From Ginsengibacter hankyongi (GTDB lineage: Bacteria; Bacteroidota; Bacteroidia; Chitinophagales; Chitinophagaceae), in assembly GCF_008710285.1 (NCBI RefSeq), contig NZ_VYQF01000003.1, forward strand, positions 186,001-250,000: DNA of 64,000 nucleotides. The letters run 5' to 3'. This document shows, piece by piece, positions 1 to 8,922 of the stretch. The translations under genes were made by a program, and so were the position numbers. Within the stretch, counting starts at the first letter, position 1. Each line of letters begins with the position of its first letter. A model generated the notes under the pieces. That model ran no database searches. It was given only the letters and a program-made list of their open reading frames with translations, and was not told where the DNA came from.

Positions 1-540
1 CCATCGCCCCATAAAATAATTGCGTGCGGCAGGGCAATGATAGGTGAGGCAACAATTATTAGCCAAATGCTGGACCAAACGGTTATGCTTATACGCAGAC
101 AAATATTCTTTTACTCCTGCTTTTATCTTCTCTTCATCAAAACCCGCACTCTCCTGCCGAATGTCCTTTTCGATGCGTACTGCAGGCACATAAAATGTTT
201 CGTTGTACCATCCTGCCGCCGTATAACAAAATAACGGGAGTGTTTCAGCATCCGGCAATGTTTCATAAGCAGCGAGATAAGTTCCCGTATAGGCTGGTGG
301 AATAAAAGCCGCAACAGCCCATCCTTTTTCGCAAAGGCGCATATCACCGGTAATCACATCAATGCCTATTCCACGCCTGCCGGGCAATTCATACAATTGT
401 CCACCGGACGGTAATTCAATCCATTCACTTTTTTCTACGGGCAAAGCATCCCATCCACTTCTGCCGCAGGCATGTAATGAAGTGTCTTCAAAAATGTTTC
501 CTTTGCCGTCAGAAAATAATATGTAAGGGCTATGTTTCAA
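1..540 (-). CDS. Radical SAM family protein, N-terminal part (cut by window edge)
   Basis: An open frame of 180 codons runs off the left edge on the minus strand, so only the N-terminal part is present. It reads as MKHSPYILFSDGKGNIF from a TTG codon, continues through LPGRRGIGIDV and CEKGWAVAAFIPPAYTG, and ends in CPAARNYFMGRW. I recognise this as the N-terminal region of a Bacteroidota radical SAM protein whose CxxxCxxC cluster motif would follow within a few dozen residues, outside the window. No ATG fits. TTG at 540 is the likely start because the next gene's in-frame stop lies only two codons upstream. It is probably translationally linked to that gene. The family is from memory of the motif string, and the substrate is unknown. 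Confidence 0.62.
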   Translation of the reverse strand, partial: MKHSPYILFSDGKGNIFEDTSLHACGRSGWDALPVEKSEWIELPSGGQLYELPGRRGIGIDVITGDMRLCEKGWAVAAFIPPAYTGTYLAAYETLPDAETLPLFCYTAAGWYNETFYVPAVRIEKDIRQESAGFDEEKIKAGVKEYLSAYKHNRLVQHLANNCCLTYHCPAARNYFMGRW

Positions 541-546
541 AGAGAT

Positions 547-1116
547 TTAATTTAAAAACAAATTCTCTTCAGGTTGAGAATACTTTACCAACTGTTGCTG
601 TGCAAATTCATTAAATTCAATTTCATTGACATTCTTTCCATTCTCAATTTCACTTTGAATTAATTTATTGTTATTAAAGTCCAAAGTAAGAATATCATCG
701 CGCAGCACTACATTACTTAACTGGTTCCATTGATATTCTGCGGTGGGGAAATTAATTTTTCGAATGGAATTATCATCAAACCCAAACTGTATTTTTTGCA
801 ATGCTACATAATATAAAATACCTGTTAAAATGTATGCAGCAACAACGGGATAATTTTGCAACGCGACCCAGCTTCCTGCAAGAATGAAAAAGGAAAATTC
901 ATCCATAAAAAAACCGGTCTTATTTTTTTTTGAAATATAAAACCTGTAAAGGCAATAAACCGCTACCAAAAAAAGCGATGCCGCTGCATCATAAAAATAT
1001 TTATCGAAAAAAAGCAGGTAAATAAATACAGCGAAATTTAAAAAAACAATGAGCAACGCTATGAATCGATAGGATTTTACTTTTGAATTTTTAAGAGTGA
1101 TCTCAAACTGTAACAT
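547..1116 (-). CDS. Small membrane protein of unknown function
   Basis: This encodes about 189 residues starting MLQFEITLKNSK. A TTG seven codons upstream is also possible but overlaps the preceding gene more. The N-terminal half has hydrophobic stretches (around 20-45, 50-65 and 80-110) typical of three or four membrane segments. The C-terminal half is soluble, with FDDNSIRKINFPTAEYQWNQLSNVVLRDDILTLDF, the usual shape of Bacteroidota membrane proteins carrying a PH-like tail. It overlaps the ureohydrolase gene by 14 bases, so both are co-transcribed. I do not recognise a named family. Confidence 0.7.
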   Translation of the reverse strand: MLQFEITLKNSKVKSYRFIALLIVFLNFAVFIYLLFFDKYFYDAAASLFLVAVYCLYRFYISKKNKTGFFMDEFSFFILAGSWVALQNYPVVAAYILTGILYYVALQKIQFGFDDNSIRKINFPTAEYQWNQLSNVVLRDDILTLDFNNNKLIQSEIENGKNVNEIEFNEFAQQQLVKYSQPEENLFLN

Positions 1117-2164
1117 GATTATTGATTTTTGCACCAACCATTAAGTTACACAATTTGAAAAGTACTCTTGCGCCTACATTTTCATCCCATTCATTGGTGC
1201 TAATACCAACTTCATTAAGATCAAATCCTATAAACTGTCTTCCGCTTTCCGCGACTTTCTTAAAGAGATAAAAAATTTGTTCAGCCTCAAAGCCGCCCTG
1301 GACAGGAGTTCCGGTATGTGGGCATAATTTAGGATCCAGGCCATCTATATCAAAACTAATATACACTTTTTGTGGAAGTTTACCTACAATTTCGTCCACG
1401 ATTTGCTTCCACGAAGCACCTTCAAAAATTTGTTCTTTAATATTTTTATCAAAATAAGTGACGACTCTTTCACTACTGCTTTTTATATAGTCGACCTCGA
1501 CCGGAGAATAATCCCTAATGCCTACCTGCACCAGCTTTTTTATTTCCGGAATTTCTTCCAATGCATTATACATAATAGATGCATGGGAATATTTGAAATT
1601 TTCATAGGCCTTTCGAAGGTCGCAATGTGCATCAATTTGCAAAATCCCAAAATCTCCATGCTTTTCGGCAACGGCTTTAAAAAATCCTAGTGGTGTGCTA
1701 TGATCGCCCCCAATTACGCCTACCAGTTTATTATTATCAAGTAATTCCTTTGTCTGTTCATACACCCAGTTGTTTAAAAACTCGCTTCCTTCATTTACTT
1801 CTTTAAGGATTTTGCACATGAACTTACTGTCTATCACTTCTTCGCCCTGCGAAATATAGTTAATAAAAAGCTCAGCTTCTTTGCGGAGATAGTCACTTTT
1901 CATTAGAATTTTCTTATCAATATCACGCATATAAAACCCTTCCCTCCAACCATCTTTTATATCGGTATCAATTAGATCTACCTGCAAACTCGCTTTACAA
2001 ATATGCTCGGCAGCCCTCGCAGTACCTGCAGTGTAACTTACTGTAACCTCCCAGGGAACAGGCAGTAAAACAAGTGCAGCGTCCTCTTCAGTAAATGGAA
2101 GGCCAAAAATATTATTGTTGGGATTTCCTACGGAATTGGGATCAAACTTCGACAGGTCAGTCAT
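1103..2164 (-). CDS. Ureohydrolase family protein (arginase/agmatinase/formimidoylglutamase type)
   Basis: This 353-residue protein has the binuclear manganese signature of the ureohydrolase fold: GGDHS (H155), DAHCD (D178, H180, D182) and SFDIDGLDP (D272, D274). Members hydrolyse a guanidino or formimino group, for example arginine to ornithine and urea or agmatine to putrescine and urea. The metal ligands are complete, so it should be active. Which substrate it uses cannot be decided from these motifs, and no hut or arginine genes flank it to help. Length is typical of the Bacteroidota branch, somewhat longer than E. coli SpeB. It is the first gene of a minus-strand run with the small membrane protein and the radical SAM protein. 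Confidence 0.88.
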   Translation of the reverse strand: MTDLSKFDPNSVGNPNNNIFGLPFTEEDAALVLLPVPWEVTVSYTAGTARAAEHICKASLQVDLIDTDIKDGWREGFYMRDIDKKILMKSDYLRKEAELFINYISQGEEVIDSKFMCKILKEVNEGSEFLNNWVYEQTKELLDNNKLVGVIGGDHSTPLGFFKAVAEKHGDFGILQIDAHCDLRKAYENFKYSHASIMYNALEEIPEIKKLVQVGIRDYSPVEVDYIKSSSERVVTYFDKNIKEQIFEGASWKQIVDEIVGKLPQKVYISFDIDGLDPKLCPHTGTPVQGGFEAEQIFYLFKKVAESGRQFIGFDLNEVGISTNEWDENVGARVLFKLCNLMVGAKINNHVTV

Positions 2165-2374
2165 TCTTTTCGATAATTTTTTAGGACGGCAAAGATAGTT
2201 GAATTGATGGATTATACCGAATCATCGAGCTTGAATTGATCTTCTTTAGATTTTTATTAGGTTTCATTTTTGTAGGCAAGGGCGAATGAAACTGCACAGT
2301 AAGGAAGGTTAAAAAAATAAGCGTTCTATTTTAGGTCCCAGGAAATGAAATTTATTGCCCGTGTAAAAAATAAA

Positions 2375-3928
2375 TCAGACCATATTTCGCTGCAACGATT
2401 TATCATTATTTATTATTTTACTTTTAATAAGGGTTGAAGTACAAACTATTGCTATGTAAAGTGCGCAAGCATAAATGAATATTTCAGGATAAGATGAAGC
2501 CGTGGTAATATAGTTGTTAGGGTATATAGTAACCATCTTTACAAATGGTTCAGCACTTTTTTCTTTTACATCGATGTCACCTGATGCTTTTATGAGACCT
2601 GAAAATCCATTGTTACAATTTACAGCCAAATCCTTTCTTGATTCAACAGCTCTTAATCTGGCATAATAGAAATGCAGCTTAACTATATACGTATCATTGA
2701 ACCAGCCGTCATTACTCATATTTAATAAGAATTGTGCACCGTTTTGGACCTGGTTAGCCGCCGCGGCTGGAATCGCGGCTTCATTACAAATAAGAAACCC
2801 CGCCTTTCCAAATGAAGTTAATAGTGGCTTGCTATGCGTTGTATCATTTAATGCAGAATAGCCTTTGCTTGAAAAGAAAGGCATGAGCCAACCATTTAAG
2901 GGCCTTTCAATAAATGATAAAAGATATTGTTTATCATAACGCCCTGTAACATTTCCCCCTGGTAAAATGCAATAGGCTGAATTAAAAACTTCATTTTCTT
3001 TATATGCAGTATTGATGCCCATAATGTGCGTGATTCTGGCCCGATCCGTAATCTTAAATACCTCTTTCACAAGGTCGTCATCTTTTTTGTAAGTCCATGG
3101 AATTGCTGATTCTGACCAGAGAGCAAGATCAGGTTTCATGGTAACTGCAAGGCGGTTAAGATCTAATAATTTTTGAACAAGAAAGTTGCCGGTATTATTA
3201 TCCCAGGTTATATCCGGTGTGATGTTTTCAGCAAGAATGGCAACATTAAACGATTTATTTTCAGGCAAATTATTATTAAAGTTTTGATATAAGATAAACC
3301 CAAAAAACAAATATAATATTACAAGTGCTGCGGGTATATAAAGCTTTGTCCATAATTTTTTTGTTCCGATTATGGCAATTAAATAATTAACAGCAACTGC
3401 AATAAAAGTCATAACATGAATACCAAAAATAGAGGCAGGTTGAACAGCATAAAGGTCTTCTGCCAATCCATTTCCTGAGTGAACATCAAACCACGGAAGT
3501 CCAACTGACAACAGCATTAATAATGCTTCAGCAATACAAAAAAGAGAACCTGCTAAAATGCCGTTAATAATAATTGAAGGTAAATTACTATCCTTTTTTT
3601 TTAATGCAGAAAAGCACCACGATAGGGTACCACAAAACAAACTATAAAAAGCAGCGGATACAAGGAATACACCAACGCCATACAACATATTATAACCAGT
3701 AAATCTTTCAGCACCTGGTATCATCCAGAAAAAAGCGAGACAGGAGAAGGTAAATCCAAAAACAATGGCAATCTTAAAAACCTCCTTCTTCTTTTTATCA
3801 TAAATAGCGACAAAAAGAGGGATATAACAAATCCAGCTAACTATAAAATTTATATGGCAGATAGCCATGTACGTTAGTATTCCGGATACTACCGCAAGAG
3901 TCCAGGATTTAGTTATAATTTTTTGCAT
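2375..3928 (-). CDS. lnt: Apolipoprotein N-acyltransferase
   Basis: This 517-residue inner-membrane enzyme adds the third acyl chain to the N-terminal Cys of lipoproteins. The N-terminal half (about 1-215) is a run of hydrophobic helices. The C-terminal half is a periplasmic nitrilase-like (CN hydrolase) domain followed by a last membrane helix near 480-500. The catalytic triad is visible as Glu in LALWSESAIPW, Lys in GRYDKQYLLSF and Cys in FLICNEAAIP. The last motif has Asn where many homologues have Tyr. It stands alone with gaps on both sides. Confident on family and role from motif order and topology. Confidence 0.9.
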   Translation of the reverse strand: MQKIITKSWTLAVVSGILTYMAICHINFIVSWICYIPLFVAIYDKKKKEVFKIAIVFGFTFSCLAFFWMIPGAERFTGYNMLYGVGVFLVSAAFYSLFCGTLSWCFSALKKKDSNLPSIIINGILAGSLFCIAEALLMLLSVGLPWFDVHSGNGLAEDLYAVQPASIFGIHVMTFIAVAVNYLIAIIGTKKLWTKLYIPAALVILYLFFGFILYQNFNNNLPENKSFNVAILAENITPDITWDNNTGNFLVQKLLDLNRLAVTMKPDLALWSESAIPWTYKKDDDLVKEVFKITDRARITHIMGINTAYKENEVFNSAYCILPGGNVTGRYDKQYLLSFIERPLNGWLMPFFSSKGYSALNDTTHSKPLLTSFGKAGFLICNEAAIPAAAANQVQNGAQFLLNMSNDGWFNDTYIVKLHFYYARLRAVESRKDLAVNCNNGFSGLIKASGDIDVKEKSAEPFVKMVTIYPNNYITTASSYPEIFIYACALYIAIVCTSTLIKSKIINNDKSLQRNMV

Positions 3929-3969
3929 TATTCTGAGGATCGCTTAAGATTTTTGTTATAACAGTTTAC

Positions 3970-4017
3970 AATTAAAAATAAAAAGGAAAGTCTGCAATTG
4001 CTCACACGACTTTCCTT
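3970..4017 (-). terminator. Rho-independent terminator after the 4046-5170 gene
   Basis: A 10-bp perfect stem (AAGGAAAGTC at 3983-3992 with GACTTTCCTT at 4008-4017) is followed, reading the minus strand, by a T-rich run. It lies just past the stop codon of the upstream T9SS protein gene. Confidence 0.75.
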
Positions 4018-4045
4018 CTTTAAAATTATAAAGAAATCGAAAATA

Positions 4046-5170
4046 CTATTCTATTATCACTTTAGCACTCTCGGAAAGAGACTCGGCATTTAATTTTAAA
4101 ATGTATAAACCTGGTGCAGGTTGCTGTTTCATATTCAATTTATTAATTGAATTCGGCTGTACATTGCCAATAACTTCATGATGAATGATATTACCATTCA
4201 TGCTAACTAGTGTAACATTAACATTAGAAGCTCCACGATTTGCAATACTAAAATTTATTCCGGAACGTGATGGATTAGGAGAAACAGATACAATTGATCT
4301 TATCTCTGGCATTCTTAAAATTTTTACATCAGATTGATAAGCGTGACCGTCAACATCATATTGTTTAATTACATAATAGTTAATTCCACTTAAAGGACTA
4401 TCATCATATACTTTGTAAGTATTGGATGCCCCAGTACTACCCTGACCATTTATACTGGCGATGGGTTTCCATGTTTTCCCATCACCGCTGCGTTGTATTT
4501 CAAAGCGGGTGTTATTTTGTTCTGAAGATGTTACCCATTCTAATCTAACATTTTTGTCTTCGCGACTTACAGTGAACTTGCTAAGTTTTACGCGTAGCAC
4601 TCCTGCAGTTATTAATGATGGGTAAGTGTATGAAGGATCAACGGCTTGAGTTATACCCCGTTGTCTAAAATAATAAATAATATTAGGTACTATACTGGGA
4701 GTACTCTTAATGGCCCATTCAAATTCGGTACGCCTGGAGTCTGCAAGGCTGTCATTTTGTAATAACATGGAATCAACCATTATCTTACCGGGGGCAAAAG
4801 TATAAGCAACCCCTGCCAACTGAGCCGTAGTTGGCTCCCCCTGAACAACAAATGCGCTTGTACCTTCAATAATGAACGGATTGGAACTTGAAGTTGCATC
4901 AATATTTGTCCAAGGCCCTCCAGTTGATGTAGCATATTGGAGTGTATCAAGAAGACCAAGGGTAGTACCCGAATTATTATAAACTTCTAATCTTAACCTC
5001 CATACCTCGCCGGAGGTATTCATTACCGCCTGTGTGTTTTGAGCTGCCTTCCAGGTAGCACTTGTTTCTGTTCCATCATCATTACGCCACCTCCAATTAG
5101 ATTGAGTAAGAAAGGCAAATATGTTATTGCAGGCGGCCAACATGATGGTTAGAATTACAATCTTTTTCAT
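4046..5170 (-). CDS. Secreted protein with T9SS type A sorting domain
   Basis: This 374-residue protein has an N-terminal signal peptide (MKKIVILTIMLAACNNIFA). The middle (about 200-275) looks like a fibronectin/immunoglobulin-type fold with VRLEWVTSSEQNNTRFEIQRSGDGKTW, common next to T9SS tails. The C-terminal 80 residues carry the sorting signal: SVSPNPSRSGINF, an LVSMNGNIIHHE strand, and a PAPGLYILKLN ending. The product should cross the outer membrane through the type IX system and be anchored on or released from the surface. The N-terminal part is unrecognised. It heads a cluster of exported proteins on the same strand. Confidence 0.85.
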   Translation of the reverse strand: MKKIVILTIMLAACNNIFAFLTQSNWRWRNDDGTETSATWKAAQNTQAVMNTSGEVWRLRLEVYNNSGTTLGLLDTLQYATSTGGPWTNIDATSSSNPFIIEGTSAFVVQGEPTTAQLAGVAYTFAPGKIMVDSMLLQNDSLADSRRTEFEWAIKSTPSIVPNIIYYFRQRGITQAVDPSYTYPSLITAGVLRVKLSKFTVSREDKNVRLEWVTSSEQNNTRFEIQRSGDGKTWKPIASINGQGSTGASNTYKVYDDSPLSGINYYVIKQYDVDGHAYQSDVKILRMPEIRSIVSVSPNPSRSGINFSIANRGASNVNVTLVSMNGNIIHHEVIGNVQPNSINKLNMKQQPAPGLYILKLNAESLSESAKVIIE

Positions 5171-5271
5171 AGGCGGATGTTTTTTGCTTTAGAGATTTTT
5201 GTTATTAAATATTTAAATAGTTTAGAATATAGGAACACGCTTTCATTTAAAATAATTGTTGAAATTGTTAT

Positions 5272-5655
5272 TTATTTATGCTGAATATAATTTTTCGGTT
5301 TAACAGGCTTTCCCATTTGTTTTAGCTTAGGAGAATTACTAAGTAATTTATTTTTTTGTTCTCTATCCGATTGCGATGAATTAGATCGCGATAACTTAGC
5401 ATGAGCGATTATTTCAGGTTTTTTTATTTTTTGATCCGCGACATTTTTAAGTGATGGGTTTGAACTCGCTAAATTTTTGGAGTTGTCCATTGCTTTAGAA
5501 AAGTCTTTCGGATTATTTTTTTCATTCAACTTTTCAATTATTTTTTTATTATAAATTTCATCAAGTGATTTATTGCTTGCCAGTTGGGCCTTAGCTACCG
5601 AACCGAATAAGCAGCAAAGAATAAATGTAGCGGCCAGATTTAATCTAAAAAACAT
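5272..5655 (-). CDS. Small basic secreted protein, unknown
   Basis: This 127-residue protein has a clear signal peptide (MFFRLNLAATFILCCLFGSVAKA, cleavage near AQ). The mature part is very rich in Lys, Asn and Ser with no hydrophobic core, so it is likely disordered. It starts only six bases after the stop of the larger repeat protein gene (5662-8265), so the two are one transcription unit. No family recognised. Conservation of the signal peptide and the tight spacing argue that it is real. Confidence 0.65.
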   Translation of the reverse strand: MFFRLNLAATFILCCLFGSVAKAQLASNKSLDEIYNKKIIEKLNEKNNPKDFSKAMDNSKNLASSNPSLKNVADQKIKKPEIIAHAKLSRSNSSQSDREQKNKLLSNSPKLKQMGKPVKPKNYIQHK

Positions 5656-5661
5656 GATAGT

Positions 5662-8265
5662 TTATTTTACGCTTACAAGCACATTAATTTTTCCAACTTC
5701 ATTTTTATTATAAGGCTGTAATGCTTTTCCTAACACTTGCCCAATCTGAACTTTTTTAGGATCAGCTTTCATTGCCACACCGGCGGTTGAAGAAGTCACT
5801 AACAGATCGCCCCTCTTAATAACTCCTCCCTCCAGGCAAACTTTTGTTGGTATAACGCCTATCACTCCCATAGGAACCATTTGTTCAACGGAATCCAATT
5901 CGGCATTTTTTTCCGTTAGCAATACTCCGGGCTTTGTTGCGTAAACACCGGCAACTAACGTCGAGTAAGCTGATGAAGATTTCTCCACTTTACGATCCGA
6001 GTCTTGAGAAATGATCAGTACATCTCCCGGTTCATATTTAGTGCGGCTCCCTTCTACATCGAAAAATTCTGCTACGTCAGCGCCTCCCATTTGTGTTCCG
6101 CCGTTAAAAAATCCTTTGCCCGTATTGTCTATGCGTGCCACATTGCTACTGTTTGCCTTAAACACGGCAGTGTTTCCTACGTCTGCCCCTTCAAGTTCGG
6201 CTACGAGCGCCGTACCGTTGGTAGCGCCGTTAGAATTTGCAATTGCGAGTATGCCTATACCGTTATTAGCAGTATTAAAGCCTCTTACACCAGCATATGT
6301 TCCGTCATTTCGCCCAACAACCCCACTGGCATAATCACTAATTGTAAAACCCAATACCGCTTCACCACCAGCATTATTGATGCCCAACACGCCGGTTCCA
6401 GCAGCATCATTTCCAATACCTAAAACCCCATTTCCCAATGTAGCTATCGAAGTCACCCCATTTCCGTAACCTGAATTTGATGTAAATACATCGTCACTGA
6501 AACTATTGACATTTGAAATGTCAAACTCAGCCGGAGTACCGTTATCGCTAGTTGCAAAAACTCCTGTTCCGGACTGGCTGTTTGCGTAAACTCCAAACCC
6601 TCCCGTGGAAAATCCATTTAACCCGCTTCCATTCACTGAAGTTCCATACACGCCTGATCCGCTGCCATCATGAGATCCCCAGACACCATAGCCGTCTGCC
6701 CCGGTGCCTGAATTAATACCTCTAACTGCCGACGACGAAACGCCTGGAGTTAATGAACTTATATTACCTAATATGCCAAATGCATTAGCGTTAACAGATG
6801 AATTAATTCCTTGAATAGCTGTTCCGGATCCTTGATTAGTAATTGAAAACAAAACAGAGGGCGAATTAAGAGAAGCACTATATGGAATGGAGAAGGCTCC
6901 GATACTATCTTTCGATGGAGACCATTTCAGACCGTCAAACTTAAGCACCTGTCCCACGAGCGGGATCGCATTACTTATTCCATTTCCTTGTAACTTACTT
7001 ACAACGGGGTTCGGGTAAGTTCCACTTAAGTCGCCGCCGGCTGCTCCTGTAGCTCCTGAGCCACCCAGCACAATGCCAGAGGCCAATTTAGCAAGAGTTA
7101 TTGAGCTATCTTTTATCTTACTTGTAGTTACTGCAGAATCAGCAAGTTTAGAAGTAGTTATCGCAAGGTCAGCAACTTTAACAGTAGAGACCACTCCATT
7201 TGCGATCGTTGGAAATGGATAAATGCCCGTCAGGTCACCACTTGCGGGAATTATACCGAATTTAGACATCGTCACAGAATGATCTGCAATTTTTGGCGTG
7301 GTCACGGCTGCATCAAGCAGTTTGACCGTATTAATGGCACCTGTATTAATAGTTGGGTTTGGATATGTCCCGCTTAAATCACCGCCGGCCGAACCAGATG
7401 CTCCGATTGTTATGCCGGGCGCCAGTTTAGAAAGAGTGATAGAGCTGTCTTTTATTTTTACCGTCGTGATTGCAGAATCCGCAAGCTTCGAAGTCGTAAC
7501 TACTCCATTCGCGATAATGGGATTAGGATAAATACCGTAAAGGTCTCCACCGGCAGGTATTATACCCAACTTCGAACCAGTTATAGAATGATCTGCTATT
7601 TTAGTCGTGGTTACGGCTGCATCAAGCAACTTAATAGTATTGATAGCGCCGGTATCAATAATTGGATTTGGGTATGTTCCGGTTAAATCCCCACCAGCGG
7701 GAATTATATTCATTTTAGATGCAGTTATTGAGTGATCAGCTATTTTGGTTGTAGTAACTGCCCCATCAAGTAACTTTGCTGTATTAATAGCCCCATTAGC
7801 AATAACTGGATTTGGATAAGTTCCGGTTAAATCTCCACCGGCTTGCCCAATAGGATTAGCATTCTGTGCTAAAAACGCATAAGGCACGCTTAATAGTTGA
7901 GCAGTTCCCATGTCTATAAAACTGCCATTATTATTTGGAGACAATTCTACTTGTAAATATTTGTCCCCGCCAATAGACCAATTTATGCCCGCCAAAGAAT
8001 TAAGAACGCTTGTTGCGCCGGCACTCCCGATGCCAATTACAAACATTCCAAATCTATCAGTTTTGAGGCTGCGCGTTTCCTGGTATAAGACAATGCCGGT
8101 TGAACTGGCATCGTGTATTGAAAGTCTTAATCCAATGTTCTGGTTTGTTAGGACACTTCCGCTCGCGTTACGTGCAATTCCCTGGTAGTTTATTACCATA
8201 GGTGCTTGCCCAAAGGTGAAAATCGCTAAAAATATAGTGAATAAAGTCAGAATCAGTTTTTTCAT
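5662..8265 (-). CDS. Secreted repeat protein with GDL-G-YP repeats
   Basis: This 867-residue protein has a signal peptide (MKKLILTLFTIFLAIFTFG). An N-terminal beta domain is followed at about 140-420 by six copies of a repeat built on GGDLTGTYPNP, then KLLDAAVTTTKIADHSIT-like ladder segments. A Gly/Ser/Asn-rich region (about 470-720) follows, with GVYGTS, GVWGSH and GVLGI short repeats. The C-terminus has ADVAEFFDVEG, YEPGDVLIIS, LVAGVYATKPG and PMGVIGVIPTKVCLEGG, resembling the C-terminal domain of Bacteroidota and phage tail-fibre-like surface proteins. No canonical T9SS tail is present. It is probably a fibrous surface protein. Function beyond that is inference. Confidence 0.85.
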   Translation of the reverse strand: MKKLILTLFTIFLAIFTFGQAPMVINYQGIARNASGSVLTNQNIGLRLSIHDASSTGIVLYQETRSLKTDRFGMFVIGIGSAGATSVLNSLAGINWSIGGDKYLQVELSPNNNGSFIDMGTAQLLSVPYAFLAQNANPIGQAGGDLTGTYPNPVIANGAINTAKLLDGAVTTTKIADHSITASKMNIIPAGGDLTGTYPNPIIDTGAINTIKLLDAAVTTTKIADHSITGSKLGIIPAGGDLYGIYPNPIIANGVVTTSKLADSAITTVKIKDSSITLSKLAPGITIGASGSAGGDLSGTYPNPTINTGAINTVKLLDAAVTTPKIADHSVTMSKFGIIPASGDLTGIYPFPTIANGVVSTVKVADLAITTSKLADSAVTTSKIKDSSITLAKLASGIVLGGSGATGAAGGDLSGTYPNPVVSKLQGNGISNAIPLVGQVLKFDGLKWSPSKDSIGAFSIPYSASLNSPSVLFSITNQGSGTAIQGINSSVNANAFGILGNISSLTPGVSSSAVRGINSGTGADGYGVWGSHDGSGSGVYGTSVNGSGLNGFSTGGFGVYANSQSGTGVFATSDNGTPAEFDISNVNSFSDDVFTSNSGYGNGVTSIATLGNGVLGIGNDAAGTGVLGINNAGGEAVLGFTISDYASGVVGRNDGTYAGVRGFNTANNGIGILAIANSNGATNGTALVAELEGADVGNTAVFKANSSNVARIDNTGKGFFNGGTQMGGADVAEFFDVEGSRTKYEPGDVLIISQDSDRKVEKSSSAYSTLVAGVYATKPGVLLTEKNAELDSVEQMVPMGVIGVIPTKVCLEGGVIKRGDLLVTSSTAGVAMKADPKKVQIGQVLGKALQPYNKNEVGKINVLVSVK
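7000..7850 (-). repeat. Degenerate tandem repeat, mainly 144-bp (48-residue) period
   Basis: Six copies of a block encoding G-G-D-L-x-G-x-Y-P-x-P lie near 7810, 7664, 7520, 7356, 7212 and 7016 inside the 5662-8265 gene. Four of the steps are 144-146 bases and one is longer because an extra ladder segment is inserted. Copies differ at many silent sites, so this is an old protein-level repeat, not a recent DNA duplication. Confidence 0.8.
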
Positions 8266-8293
8266 AAAATTGGATTTTAAGATATAATCTGTA

Positions 8294-8848
8294 CTACATT
8301 TTAATGATCTTAAACGTACCGGATTGAAAGTCGTATCCGTCGTTACTTGGGCTCATTGTTTTTATATAAAGAATGTAAATACCATTGGGAAACCGTTTAA
8401 GGTTAATTTTTTCAAATAACGCTGACCCATGAAGTAAAATCTCACGTTGATATATGACGCGACCGGCGTCATTATACAATAAAAGGCTTACCTTACCTTC
8501 AATACGCCGCAAAGATTGAATCACCACAAAATCCTGCGTCGGATTTGGAAAAAGTTGGATGCTTGAAGAATTAAGTTGAATACTATTGGTAAAAACGGGT
8601 GCCGGCTGTTTCGGTGCCGAAACGAGAGTATCCGGGGGCTGTATAAATCCGTTGGTGAGTATGTAACCGCTATCGGGTGCATCCATCTCGTTTATGAGTG
8701 ATAATTCCCCAATACTCCATTGCAAGGTATACCCCTGGGTTTTCGAGGTTCCACCCGATGCATTAATGACCTGGGGCATCTGTGACAGTCCATAAACCGA
8801 GGCTAATAATAGCAGCAGGGTAAAAAAATATGTATTTACCAATTTCAT
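8294..8848 (-). CDS. Secreted T9SS sorting-domain protein
   Basis: This encodes about 184 residues from the ATG at 8848. The longer frame starts at TTG and would put a spurious hydrophobic stretch before the signal peptide MKLVNTYFFTLLLLLASVYGLSQ. The mature N-terminus (INASGGTSKTQGYTLQWSIGEL) is a small beta domain found repeatedly in Bacteroidota before sorting tails. The C-terminal 80 residues are a T9SS type A signal: LFPNPTQDFVVIQSL, LLLYNDAGRVIYQ, FPNGIYILYIKT. It lies between the two large secreted-protein genes, 28 and about 75 bases from its neighbours. Confidence 0.82.
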   Translation of the reverse strand: MKLVNTYFFTLLLLLASVYGLSQMPQVINASGGTSKTQGYTLQWSIGELSLINEMDAPDSGYILTNGFIQPPDTLVSAPKQPAPVFTNSIQLNSSSIQLFPNPTQDFVVIQSLRRIEGKVSLLLYNDAGRVIYQREILLHGSALFEKINLKRFPNGIYILYIKTMSPSNDGYDFQSGTFKIIKM

Positions 8849-8922
8849 ATAGATATATGGAAAACTTGAAAACGCAGTTATTAACCCAATTATTGCGGCA
8901 AATGCAAAAAGCGGCAATATTT

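Noticed and set aside
7000..7850. Regularly spaced repeats considered as a CRISPR array
   Set aside because: Period is 144 bases, copies diverge at silent sites and stay in frame inside a secreted-protein gene.
6004..8188. Several plus-strand frames of 77-139 residues inside the repeat-protein gene
   Set aside because: Shadows caused by low-complexity, biased codons of the minus-strand gene.
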